Positions 7,806 through 15,404 of a stretch of DNA of 64,000 bases are shown here, piece by piece; the first letter of the stretch is position 1, and every line of letters begins with the position of its first letter. The notes beneath the pieces were generated by a model. It was not told where the DNA came from and ran no database searches. It was given only the letters and a program-made list of their open reading frames with translations. The stretch is from Paeniglutamicibacter sulfureus. Lineage in GTDB: Bacteria; Actinomycetota; Actinomycetes; Actinomycetales; Micrococcaceae. A program made the translations under genes and the position numbers. The stretch is taken from contig NZ_JAULBL010000002.1 of assembly GCF_030512175.1 (NCBI RefSeq), forward strand, positions 1 to 64,000. The letters are read 5' to 3'.

Positions 7806-8282
7806 ATGACACTGGATGACCACGACCGCGCCGGATACGCCATCGCCCTTGAACAGGCCCGCCTGGGTGCCAGCGAGGGAGGGGTGCCCATTGGCTCGAG
7901 CATCCTCGAGAACGGGGTGCTGCTGGGTGCCGGCCGCAACCGCCGCGTGCAAAACGGGGATCCGACGGCGCACGGGGAAATCGACGCGCTGCGCAACGCC
8001 GGGCGCCGTGCCTCCTACGCCGGAACCACGCTGTACTCCACGCTGGCGCCCTGCGCCATGTGCTCCGGATCGATCATCCTCTTCGGCATCCGGCGCGTGG
8101 TGGTCGGCGAGGAGAAGAACTTCCCCGGGGAACTCGAGCTGCTGCGGTCCCGCGGCGTGGAGGTCGTGGTCATCGACGACCCGAAGGCCACAGCACTGAT
8201 GGAGGACTTCGTCGCCGAACACCCGGGCCTCTGGAATGAGGACATCGGCGTCGACGAGGCCCCGCCGGCCCCGGCGCGGTAG
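7806..8282 (+). CDS. Nucleoside/cytosine deaminase-like enzyme, yeast FCY1 type
   Basis: A 158-residue zinc hydrolase of the CMP/dCMP deaminase fold. Zinc and catalytic motifs are HGE (in TAHGEIDAL) and PCAMC (in LAPCAMCSG). Beyond these it resembles the fungal cytosine deaminase FCY1 rather than bacterial CodA: EGGVPIGSSI at the front, VVGEEKNFPGE in the middle and NEDIGV at the end. FCY1 converts cytosine to uracil. In this setting it could instead deaminate a creatinine-related ring, since creatinine deaminases elsewhere are often cytosine deaminases, but nothing in the sequence proves that. The ATG at 7806 matches the family N-terminus; the open frame upstream overlaps creatinase and is ignored. 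Confidence 0.85.
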   Translation: MTLDDHDRAGYAIALEQARLGASEGGVPIGSSILENGVLLGAGRNRRVQNGDPTAHGEIDALRNAGRRASYAGTTLYSTLAPCAMCSGSIILFGIRRVVVGEEKNFPGELELLRSRGVEVVVIDDPKATALMEDFVAEHPGLWNEDIGVDEAPPAPAR

Positions 8283-8333
8283 CGTACAACTGTGAACGCA
8301 CCCACCAGCACCCCACCCACCGGAGGAATTCCC

Positions 8334-9128
8334 ATGGTTGCCCAAGCGGCCGAAACCACCACCGCGGAACCGCGCGGCGCCTCGGTCATTGTCAACGTCA
8401 TCGACGTGTTGCGGTGCTTCACCGTTGAGCACCCGGTGCTCGGCGTCACCGAAATCGCCGCGCAGGTGGGCCTGCACAAATCAAGCATCTCGCGGATCCT
8501 GGCCACGCTCGAACAGGAACGCATCGTGGCCCGCGACGAGGCCACCCGGAAGTACTCGCTAGGACTGGGGCTGATCGCCGTTGCCGGTCCGTTGCTGGCA
8601 AACCTCGACGTGCGCCGGGTGTCCTACCCCTTCCTGGCGGAACTGGCCCGGGACACCGGGGAAACCGCGGTGCTGACCATCTGGGACGGCATCGAATCCG
8701 TCTCGGTCGAGCAGATCCCCAGCCTCCACCAGGTCAAGCACACCTCGGCCATGGGCAGCCGCTACAACACCGCGCTCAGCGCCTCGGTGCAGGTCTTCCT
8801 GGCCCACGAGGACGCGGAACGCGCCGCGGCGCTGCTGGAAGCGGGGACCGTGGTGCTTCCGGAGAACACCGCCAGCACCCGCGCTGCCTACCTCAAGCGC
8901 CTGGAAGAGGTGCGGGTCCGGGGCTACGCGGCCAACTACGGGGAGACCTCCGGCGAGGAGGTCGGCGTGGCCGCGCCCATCTTCGACCACCGCGGCACGG
9001 TCGTGGCTTGTGCCTTGGTCGCCGCCCCGTACTACCGCGTCTCGCAGGAACAACTGGCCGCACTTGGCGCCGACTGCGTCCGTGCGGCGCGGCAAATCAG
9101 CATGCGCCTGGGCGCATCGCCGGCCTAG
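8334..9128 (+). CDS. IclR-family transcriptional regulator
   Basis: A 264-residue regulator. An N-terminal winged helix-turn-helix (about residues 15-75) contains GVTEIAAQVGLHKSSISRIL, typical of IclR proteins. A GAF-like effector domain follows, with SRYNTALSASVQVFLA and GEEVGVAAPIFDHRG. A GTG at 8292 is in frame, but the ATG at 8334 has GGAGGA 6 nt upstream and is chosen. The gene follows the deaminase by about 50 nt and precedes a cupin, so the three may be co-transcribed. IclR proteins usually sense small aromatic or carboxylic metabolites and control adjacent catabolic genes. It is a candidate reader of the three repeated operators upstream. Confidence 0.88.
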   Translation: MVAQAAETTTAEPRGASVIVNVIDVLRCFTVEHPVLGVTEIAAQVGLHKSSISRILATLEQERIVARDEATRKYSLGLGLIAVAGPLLANLDVRRVSYPFLAELARDTGETAVLTIWDGIESVSVEQIPSLHQVKHTSAMGSRYNTALSASVQVFLAHEDAERAAALLEAGTVVLPENTASTRAAYLKRLEEVRVRGYAANYGETSGEEVGVAAPIFDHRGTVVACALVAAPYYRVSQEQLAALGADCVRAARQISMRLGASPA

Positions 9129-9166
9129 TTGAAGCACGGCACAACCGACGAAGAAGGGGGGCGCTC

Positions 9167-9577
9167 ATGTTTGAACCACGTGGTGCACACACCTTTGACT
9201 ACGCCCTGCACGAGGGCACCGGCACCCGCATGCAATTCCATTTCGCCGACGAGATGCGCATGCCCGTCGCCATCCAGACCTGGGAACTCGAACCCGGCGG
9301 ACACGAGGGCATGCATGCCCACCACCGGGACGACATGGCCCTCGAGGAGTTTTACCTGGTGCTCGAGGGCACCGCGTCCATGCGCGTGGGCCAGGAGCAC
9401 CACGAGCTGAAGGCGGGGGACAGCGTCCTGGCCCCGGCCGGGGTGGAGCACGATCTGCGCAACACCGGGGACGGCACGCTGCGCGTCCTGGCGGTCTGGG
9501 GCGAGGAAGGGCACAAGGACTTCTCCGCCTTCGGGTCCCTCGCCGCGGCGCGGGAAGCCCGGGCCGGGAATGACTGA
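9167..9577 (+). CDS. Small single-domain cupin protein
   Basis: A 136-residue beta-barrel protein. Cupin motif 1 is visible as GMHAHHRDDMALEEFYLVLEG and motif 2 as GDSVLAPAGVEHDLRNTG, giving His and Glu metal ligands. The ATG at 9167 has AAGGGGG upstream; the earlier part of the open frame overlaps the IclR gene and is excluded. Stand-alone cupins of this size can be metal-dependent isomerases, dioxygenases or ligand sensors. Adjacency to the IclR regulator suggests a part in the same catabolic unit, but no reaction can be assigned. Confidence 0.8.
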   Translation: MFEPRGAHTFDYALHEGTGTRMQFHFADEMRMPVAIQTWELEPGGHEGMHAHHRDDMALEEFYLVLEGTASMRVGQEHHELKAGDSVLAPAGVEHDLRNTGDGTLRVLAVWGEEGHKDFSAFGSLAAAREARAGND

Positions 9578-9591
9578 CCGCGCGGCAATGC

Positions 9592-10404
9592 TCAGGTCGA
9601 GGTGCCGCCTGGGAGGGGAAGCAGTTCGTCCATGCGGGCGATCCATGCTTCGAGCAAGCTGGCGGTGAGCTCGGGTTGGTCCAGGTGCGCGTTGTGTCCT
9701 GCCCGCTCGAGGATCGAGAACGTGGAGTTTTCATAGCGCGCCGCCAACGTGGCCTGGTCCTGGTATCCCACCACGTGGTCCTGCCGTCCCGCGATGACCA
9801 GGGTGGGGCCCTTGAAAGTCGATTCACGGTCCTCGGGCTCGATGGCCAGCGGGTATTTTCCGGCGATCCTGCCGATCGCCTTGCGGTCAAATCTCCGCAG
9901 CCCCGGTAGGGCCGAATCGCGGAAACGAGCCCAGTTCTCCGGGGTTTGGAGTACCGCCATTTCTTGGTAGGCCGCCGCGTCCTCCTGGTCCAGGGAGGCC
10001 AACAGGTCCTCATCGGTGCGCAGTACCATCCGGGGCGGCACCCGCCGGCGTCCGTGGTCGGCCACTGCCACCGGGCAAAGTAGGGCAAGGCCAAGGACCT
10101 GGTCGCCGAACTCCGCCACGAGGTGGCGCGCGATTATTCCACCGAAGGAATTCCCGAGAACCGCGAATCGCTGGATGCCAAAGGCCTTGCGGGCGAACGA
10201 CGCCACGGCCGCCGCGACGTCATCGGTGCTGCGGATATCCGGCCCGGCGGCGGATAGGCCCATGCCCGGAAGATCGATGTAGACCCGCCGCCAGCCCCCA
10301 CGCCCGGCAAGCGCCGGGTCGAGCCCAACCAGCAGGTGGTGGTCCACGCAGAAGCCATGGATCACCAGCAGCGGGGTCCCGTAACCAATCTCGACAAAAT
10401 GCAC
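9592..10404 (-). CDS. Alpha/beta-hydrolase
   Basis: A 270-residue alpha/beta-hydrolase. The oxyanion region is VIHGFC, the nucleophile is Ser86 in GNSFGG, the acid is likely the Asp in GRQDHVVG and the base the His in GHNAHLDQP. No signal peptide is seen, so it is cytoplasmic. The first usable codon is GTG at 10404; homology seems to extend a few residues upstream (SVQGVHFVEIG), so the true start is uncertain. It lies convergent to the cupin gene. The substrate is unknown; esterases, lactonases and C-C hydrolases all share this pattern. Confidence 0.82.
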   Translation of the reverse strand: MHFVEIGYGTPLLVIHGFCVDHHLLVGLDPALAGRGGWRRVYIDLPGMGLSAAGPDIRSTDDVAAAVASFARKAFGIQRFAVLGNSFGGIIARHLVAEFGDQVLGLALLCPVAVADHGRRRVPPRMVLRTDEDLLASLDQEDAAAYQEMAVLQTPENWARFRDSALPGLRRFDRKAIGRIAGKYPLAIEPEDRESTFKGPTLVIAGRQDHVVGYQDQATLAARYENSTFSILERAGHNAHLDQPELTASLLEAWIARMDELLPLPGGTST

Positions 10405-10574
10405 CCCTTGAACGCTAGCACCACGCCACGACGGCCACCTGTCGCACGGCTACGCCGGGACGCCCGGGGTGCGGCCCGAGAGGCCAGTTCGTCGAGTGCG
10501 CCGTCGCGGCACATGCCGCGCCTCCGCCGAAGCGGCGCGTGTGGCCCGCGCCACTTCGGCGCTAGGGTGGATCC

Positions 10575-12251
10575 ATGTCGAACATCCCGCATTCGCAACA
10601 CTTCGATGTCATCGTCGTCGGTGCCGGCCTGGCCGGACTGGTGGCTGCCACCGAGGCCACCGCGGCCGGGGCACGCGTGCTGCTGCTGGACCAGGAATCC
10701 GAAGCGAACCTCGGCGGACAGGCCCACTGGAGCTTTGGCGGGATCTTCTTGGTCGACTCGCCGGAACAGCGCCGGCTGGGTGTCAAGGACTCCGCGGACC
10801 TCGCGCTGCGGGACTGGGCCAACACCGCGGGCTTCGACCGCGACGAGGATGAGTGGGCCCGCAAGTGGTCCCGCGCCTACGTCCAATGGGCTGCAGGCGG
10901 TAAGCGTGAATGGCTGCGTGAACGCGGCATCCGATTCTTCCCGGTGGTCGGGTGGGCCGAACGCGGCGGGGCCGGGGCCCAAGGTCCGGGAAACTCCGTG
11001 CCGCGCTTCCACATCACCTGGGGGACCGGACCCGGGCTGTTGGCCCCCTTCATCCTGGCCGCCCGCACCGCAGAGGCAAAGGGGCAGCTGACGATGCTTT
11101 GGCGCCACCAACTCGATGAATTGGTCACCGACAACGGTGCAATCACCGGGGTGCGCGGCACGGTGCTTGCGGATGATCCGGCACCGCGCGGGGTTGCAAC
11201 CAACCGCACCAAGGCTGGGGACTTCGAATATTCTGCCCCATCGGTCATCGTTGCCACCGGCGGCATCGGAGGGAACCTGTCCAAGGTGCGCGCCGCGTGG
11301 CCGAAACGCTTGGGGACCCCGCCGCAGGACATGGTCTCCGGTGTGCCCGCCCACGTGGACGGACGCGGCCTGGACATCGCCCGGCGGGCAGGGACGCAGG
11401 TGGTCAACGAGGACCGGATGTGGCACTACACCGAGGGAATCGCCAACTGGAACCCGTTATGGGCGCGCCACGGAATCCGCATCCTGCCCGGGCCCAGTTC
11501 CTTGTGGCTGGATGCCACCGGTCGGCGGCTGCCGGCTCCGCTGTGGCCCGGCTTCGACACGCTGGGAACCCTCGAATACCTGCGCGGCACCGGGCACGAT
11601 TACAGCTGGTTCATTTTGAACCGGCGCATCATCGGCAAGGAGTTCGCGCTCTCGGGTTCCGAGCAGAACCCCGACCTCACCGGCAAGGACATCCGCGCGG
11701 TGCTGGCACGGGCACGCGTGGATGTCCCCGGCCCGGTCCAGAATTTCCTGGACCACGGCGACGACTTCCTCCAGGCAGCCACGATCGGCGAGCTGGTGGC
11801 AAAGATGAATCGGCTCACCGGGGACGACCTCTTGGATCCGGCGCAGGTCGCCGGGGTCATCGACGACAGGGATTTGGCGGTGGCGAACCGCTTCGGAAAG
11901 GACGGGCAGATCTCGGCCATCACGTCGGCCCGGAACTATCTGGGCGACAAGCTGGTGCGCAGCGTCAAACCTCACCGCCTCACGGATCCAAAGGCCGGCC
12001 CGCTGATTGCGGTGCGATTGAGGATCCTGACGCGCAAGTCATTGGGCGGGATCCAGACCGACCTTGATTCGAGGGTGCTGGATGCCGCCGGGAATCCGAT
12101 CCCGGGCCTCTACGCTGCGGGTGAGGCTGCGGGCTTTGGCGGCGGTGGCATGCACGGCTACCGGGCACTCGAGGGCACGTTCCTGGGTGGCTGCCTCATG
12201 AGCGGCAGGATTGCAGGCCGCCACGCCGGCGAGGCTTGGAAGCGAACATAG
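10575..12251 (+). CDS. FAD-binding dehydrogenase, ketosteroid-dehydrogenase/fumarate-reductase type
   Basis: A 558-residue flavoprotein. The N-terminal dinucleotide fold has GAGLAGLVAATEATAAGARV and LGGQAHWSFGG. The C-terminal flavin contact is GLYAAGEAAGFGGGGMHGYR. The length and pattern fit the group often labelled FAD-binding dehydrogenase, a relative of 3-ketosteroid delta-1 dehydrogenase with an inserted substrate domain. No signal peptide or membrane segment is seen. The substrate is unknown, and no steroid genes are nearby. It lies divergent from the hydrolase at 9592-10404. Confidence 0.85.
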   Translation: MSNIPHSQHFDVIVVGAGLAGLVAATEATAAGARVLLLDQESEANLGGQAHWSFGGIFLVDSPEQRRLGVKDSADLALRDWANTAGFDRDEDEWARKWSRAYVQWAAGGKREWLRERGIRFFPVVGWAERGGAGAQGPGNSVPRFHITWGTGPGLLAPFILAARTAEAKGQLTMLWRHQLDELVTDNGAITGVRGTVLADDPAPRGVATNRTKAGDFEYSAPSVIVATGGIGGNLSKVRAAWPKRLGTPPQDMVSGVPAHVDGRGLDIARRAGTQVVNEDRMWHYTEGIANWNPLWARHGIRILPGPSSLWLDATGRRLPAPLWPGFDTLGTLEYLRGTGHDYSWFILNRRIIGKEFALSGSEQNPDLTGKDIRAVLARARVDVPGPVQNFLDHGDDFLQAATIGELVAKMNRLTGDDLLDPAQVAGVIDDRDLAVANRFGKDGQISAITSARNYLGDKLVRSVKPHRLTDPKAGPLIAVRLRILTRKSLGGIQTDLDSRVLDAAGNPIPGLYAAGEAAGFGGGGMHGYRALEGTFLGGCLMSGRIAGRHAGEAWKRT

Positions 12252-12253
12252 TG

Positions 12254-12305
12254 CGAGCCACCAACGTCCCGTCCCTTGTCGAGGCAGCAGTAAATTCGTG
12301 GCTCG
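12254..12305. terminator. Possible bidirectional terminator (long loop)
   Basis: CGAGCCAC (12254-12261) pairs with GTGGCTCG (12298-12305) between two convergent genes. The 36-nt loop makes this a weak call. Confidence 0.25.
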
Positions 12306-12321
12306 GCGTGGGGCGATTCGG

Positions 12322-12534
12322 TCAGTGCGTGAAGTGGTAAACAGTGCCAAATAGGACAGCTGAAAGGCCGAAGGCGATACCGATCAACATGGGTTCCCAT
12401 GCGCCTTGGGCAGCAAACAGAAAGACGGCGAAGACCGCAAAGAGCAACACCGCCAGGATTCCGCCAAGGATGATCGAGCCGCCACCGTGGTGATGCACAG
12501 CAGTCTGCGCATGCCGATGAAATAGAGTAGCCAT
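12322..12534 (-). CDS. Small two-helix membrane protein
   Basis: A 70-residue protein that begins MATLFHRHAQTAVHHHGGGS and then has two hydrophobic stretches (about residues 20-42 and 48-66). It ends YHFTH. The ATG at 12534 has GAGG just upstream. The His-rich N-terminus could bind metal, but no family is recognised. It is divergent from the DUF2087 gene at 12580. Confidence 0.6.
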   Translation of the reverse strand: MATLFHRHAQTAVHHHGGGSIILGGILAVLLFAVFAVFLFAAQGAWEPMLIGIAFGLSAVLFGTVYHFTH

Positions 12535-12579
12535 ATCCTCAGGGTAGGCCGAGTATCTAGGAAAAACGAGGGATGGAAC

Positions 12580-13083
12580 ATGAAGGATCCAGTGCAGGAA
12601 TCCGCGGGCGACTGGCGCCAGGTTTTTGGCGCATTGGCCAATGAGGAAACACGCCGTTTCTACGCCCAACAAGTCCTGGGGTTGGAGAGCGATCTGCGGC
12701 CCGAACGCCAGGCCAAGGCGCAGCTGAACCTGACCAACGCGGGCCTGCTCGATGGGAAGGGCCATATTGACGGCGAGGTCTTTGCCCGCATCCTGGCCGA
12801 GGGTGCACCGCGGGAGCCGCGGACGGGGAACGACCGCTTCTTCGACAACGAGGGCCGCATCGACCGCTATCCCAAGAAGCACGAGGAACGTCTGGGCTTG
12901 CTGCGTGTGGTGGCAGGTAAGGTGTTGCGGCACGGGCAACGACTCACGGAGGCCGAACTGACCTCGAAGCTGGAAGCCTTCAGCGATGACCCGGTGCTCC
13001 TGCGCCGCTATCTCGTGGACTACGGGATGCTGCTGCGCCAGCGTGACGGGTCGGCGTATCGGCTGGCCGACGGATCGGACTAG
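12580..13083 (+). CDS. DUF2087-domain protein, probable small regulator
   Basis: A 167-residue cytoplasmic protein. The first 80 residues resemble an ArsR-like winged helix (ALANEETRRFYAQQVL, then KAQLNLTNAGLL). The C-terminal half is a DUF2087 domain: FFDNEGRIDRYPKKHEERL, then RLTEAELTSKLEAFSDD and LLRRYLVDYGMLLRQRDGS. DUF2087 is commonly found attached to winged helices, so a DNA-binding role is plausible. Its target is unknown. Confidence 0.75.
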   Translation: MKDPVQESAGDWRQVFGALANEETRRFYAQQVLGLESDLRPERQAKAQLNLTNAGLLDGKGHIDGEVFARILAEGAPREPRTGNDRFFDNEGRIDRYPKKHEERLGLLRVVAGKVLRHGQRLTEAELTSKLEAFSDDPVLLRRYLVDYGMLLRQRDGSAYRLADGSD

Positions 13084-13177
13084 GCCCGGCAATTGTGTCC
13101 TGCCCGCGACAGGGAGTAATTTCTTAGGTGAACGGTTGCGGCAGCTGCCGCCCCGCCCCGTACCTTTCAGGAGCCAC

Positions 13178-13921
13178 ATGTCTGACCCGTATGCCCGTCC
13201 GGGCGGAGATCCCCACCACGGATCGTGGTCGTCTCCCGGCGGGTACCCGTGGCAACCCGGATCCGGCCAGGAGCCCTACGAGGGCCAATATCCGCCCAAC
13301 GGGTACTACGGCAACGGTGGCAACCAGCCGCCGCCGCGCACGCATGGGATGACGACATTCGCCATGGTGACTGGAATCGTGGCGGCCGTGATTTCCCTGG
13401 TCCCCTTCCTGGGCTTCATTTCCTTTATATTGGGTCCACTGGCCATGGTGTTGGGCATCGTCGGCATCGCCAAGCGGTTCAGGAGCCGCGGATTCAGCGT
13501 CACGGCATTGGTGACGGGGACATTCGGGCTGCTGGTCTCGATTCTCTACGCAGTGTTGCTTTCCACGATCCTCTCGTTTTACGACAATACGCAGAGCTTT
13601 GAATTTGAGGCCGAGGGTACCGGCGAATATGAGCTCTCGCTGACCACCACCTCGGCCCTGCCCGTGACCACCAACGAATCCGGCCGGTACGGAAGCACAG
13701 TTGACGCCTCGACGCTCTTTGGCGGCATCGTCGTCACGAATCTCGACGGCAACCGCGGCACCATCAGCTGCCGGATCTACGATTCGACGGGAAACCTGTT
13801 GGTGGAAAACACCGATGTGGGCATCGACGCGGTCGCCCAATGCATGCTCAGCGACGTCCTGGTGCGCAAGGTCGAGGACCTGGACTTTCCCGAGGAAATC
13901 AGCGCCCGCGGCCTAGGCTGA
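13178..13921 (+). CDS. DUF4190-type membrane protein with Gly/Pro/Tyr-rich N-terminus
   Basis: A 247-residue protein. The first 55 residues are a low-complexity cytoplasmic tail rich in Gly, Pro and Tyr. Two membrane helices follow (MTTFAMVTGIVAAVISLVPF and a second around FGLLVSILYAVLLSTIL), with GPLAMVLGIVGIAKR between them as in DUF4190. The C-terminal 110 residues look like an extracellular beta domain (EYELSLTTTSALPV, then GTISCRIYDSTGNLLVEN) similar to MmpS-like folds. The ATG at 13178 has AGGAG upstream. The stop overlaps the convergent phosphatase gene by 9 nt. Function unknown. Confidence 0.75.
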   Translation: MSDPYARPGGDPHHGSWSSPGGYPWQPGSGQEPYEGQYPPNGYYGNGGNQPPPRTHGMTTFAMVTGIVAAVISLVPFLGFISFILGPLAMVLGIVGIAKRFRSRGFSVTALVTGTFGLLVSILYAVLLSTILSFYDNTQSFEFEAEGTGEYELSLTTTSALPVTTNESGRYGSTVDASTLFGGIVVTNLDGNRGTISCRIYDSTGNLLVENTDVGIDAVAQCMLSDVLVRKVEDLDFPEEISARGLG

Positions 13922-14779
13922 GCCGACGGCGCCCCGCGCGTTGCGGGCAGCGATGATCCGGTGGATCGATTCGTCCAGCACCGGGTAGTCGGCACCCGGG
14001 CCCAACGCCAGGAAGCACGGGGCCTCGTGGTCGGGCAGCGTGTGCACGTCATAGCGGAAGCCCAGGTACGTGCCACCTGCGCGACGCACCAGCAGCGCAC
14101 CGGCGGCAACGTCCCAGGGCTTGGTGTCGAAGCCAATGGTTGCATCGCACCATCCGGCTGCCACATGGGCCAGGGCCATGGCGGCGGAGACCTTGCGGCG
14201 GACGGTGGCAAAGGCCCCGACCCACGCGCCGAACTCGCGCAGGCCCGCCTCCCCGTCGACTTCCAGGGCCTCGGCCGACGGGTAGTCGGTCATGATGTTC
14301 GCATGTTTCTGGTCGGGTCTGGATCCGGGAGCCAGGATCGTGCCGTTGAGGTAGGCATGTTGCGCGTCGGCGGTGAATTCCAGGTCGGCGATGGGGTCAA
14401 GCACGACTGCCGCCAGCAGCACCCCGTCGCGGGCCGCGGCAATGGAGATGCAGAAGAAGGCAACCCCGTGGGTGAAGTTGCTGGTCCCGTCTATGGGGTC
14501 GACGATCCATTCGATGCTTCCCGCGCCGGTGCTGCCGCCTTCTTCGCCCAGGACCCGGGAATCGGGCTCGGCCGCCAGCAGGTGTCCGCGAATGATCTCT
14601 TCGCTCTGCCTGTCGAACGCCGTCACCAGGTCGTGGGCATTGGTCTTGTTTTCGCGTGCCACGTCCTGGCGGAATGCCCCGCGCAGGACCGGTGCGGCCA
14701 GCCGCGCCGCATCCAGGGCGATCGAGCGCAGCCGTGCAGCCAGGGCGATATCGGGGGTGCTGAAATTTTCGGTGCTCAC
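13913..14779 (-). CDS. Inositol monophosphatase family protein
   Basis: A 288-residue metal-dependent phosphatase. Family motifs are VTAFDRQSEE, LGEEGG, WIVDPIDGTSNFTHG and, near the end, PWDVAAGALLVRRAGG. The acidic ligands for magnesium are all present. The frame is open to 14881, but the GTG at 14779 gives a normal length and lies before the MarR control region. Members act on inositol phosphate, histidinol phosphate or PAP, and the sequence does not decide which. It is divergent from the MarR regulator and overlaps the convergent gene at its end. Confidence 0.85.
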   Translation of the reverse strand: MSTENFSTPDIALAARLRSIALDAARLAAPVLRGAFRQDVARENKTNAHDLVTAFDRQSEEIIRGHLLAAEPDSRVLGEEGGSTGAGSIEWIVDPIDGTSNFTHGVAFFCISIAAARDGVLLAAVVLDPIADLEFTADAQHAYLNGTILAPGSRPDQKHANIMTDYPSAEALEVDGEAGLREFGAWVGAFATVRRKVSAAMALAHVAAGWCDATIGFDTKPWDVAAGALLVRRAGGTYLGFRYDVHTLPDHEAPCFLALGPGADYPVLDESIHRIIAARNARGAVGSA

Positions 14780-14842
14780 GATCCACCAGCCTAGCCGCTG
14801 TGAGATGCGCCAAATTGGTTTGACGAGGCAACTAAATTGACC

Positions 14843-14883
14843 ATATGGTTGCCTTGGGCAACATTTGCCTTGGTCAACCATAT
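14843..14883. promoter_or_regulatory. Nested inverted repeats, candidate MarR operator
   Basis: ATATGGTTG (14843-14851) pairs with CAACCATAT (14875-14883). Inside lies GTTGCC-TTG-GGCAAC (14848-14862) and an overlapping GGCAA-CAT-TTGCC. This dense dyad symmetry sits just ahead of the MarR start and within the divergent gap, so auto-repression is likely. Confidence 0.6.
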
Positions 14884-14903
14884 TTGCGAAGGAGTGCTAT
14901 CCG

Positions 14904-15404
14904 TTGCAACGCGGTGAAACCTCAACACTTGAACTGGTCGAGAGCCTGACAGCCCTCCAGCGCACCTTGCGCTGCGTCGGGCACCTGAGCGAAGGAAAGC
15001 AGCCGGTGGGCTTCGCGGCCCTTGGCGTCCTGGCCTACGTCCAGCGCAACCAACCCACTCGAGCCACCGACATTGCCCAGTGGATCGGCATCGGGCCCGC
15101 GGCGCTGAGCCGCCAGGTCGTTGAGCTGGAAAGCTCGGGATTGCTGGTGCGGAGCCCGAGCCCCACGGACGCCCGTGCCCAATTGATTTCCCTCACTCCC
15201 CAGGGCGCCGAGGAGGTCGAAAAGGCCTACGACAGGCGCGCAACGGTGCTGGCCGGGCTGCTCAAGGACTGGGACGAGGCGAAAATCTCCGCGGCGGCAG
15301 CCACGATGAACGACATTCAACAGGTGCTGCGCGCCGGGCTGGACGACATCCACGGAAAAACCACCCCGACGGTCAACGGTCCGGAAGGGGCTCCCATTGT
15401 CTGA
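14904..15404 (+). CDS. MarR-family transcriptional regulator
   Basis: A 166-residue winged-helix regulator. The DNA-binding part reads RATDIAQWIGIGPAALSRQV, followed by the wing LLVRSPSPTDARAQLISLTP, which has the Asp-Arg pattern usual for MarR (here DARA). A TTG at 14904 has AAGGAG 9 nt upstream and is taken as the start; the frame extends to 14865 without a binding site. The gene overlaps the downstream MFS exporter by 8 nt, so it most likely represses that exporter and itself through the repeats upstream. Confidence 0.85.
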   Translation: MQRGETSTLELVESLTALQRTLRCVGHLSEGKQPVGFAALGVLAYVQRNQPTRATDIAQWIGIGPAALSRQVVELESSGLLVRSPSPTDARAQLISLTPQGAEEVEKAYDRRATVLAGLLKDWDEAKISAAAATMNDIQQVLRAGLDDIHGKTTPTVNGPEGAPIV

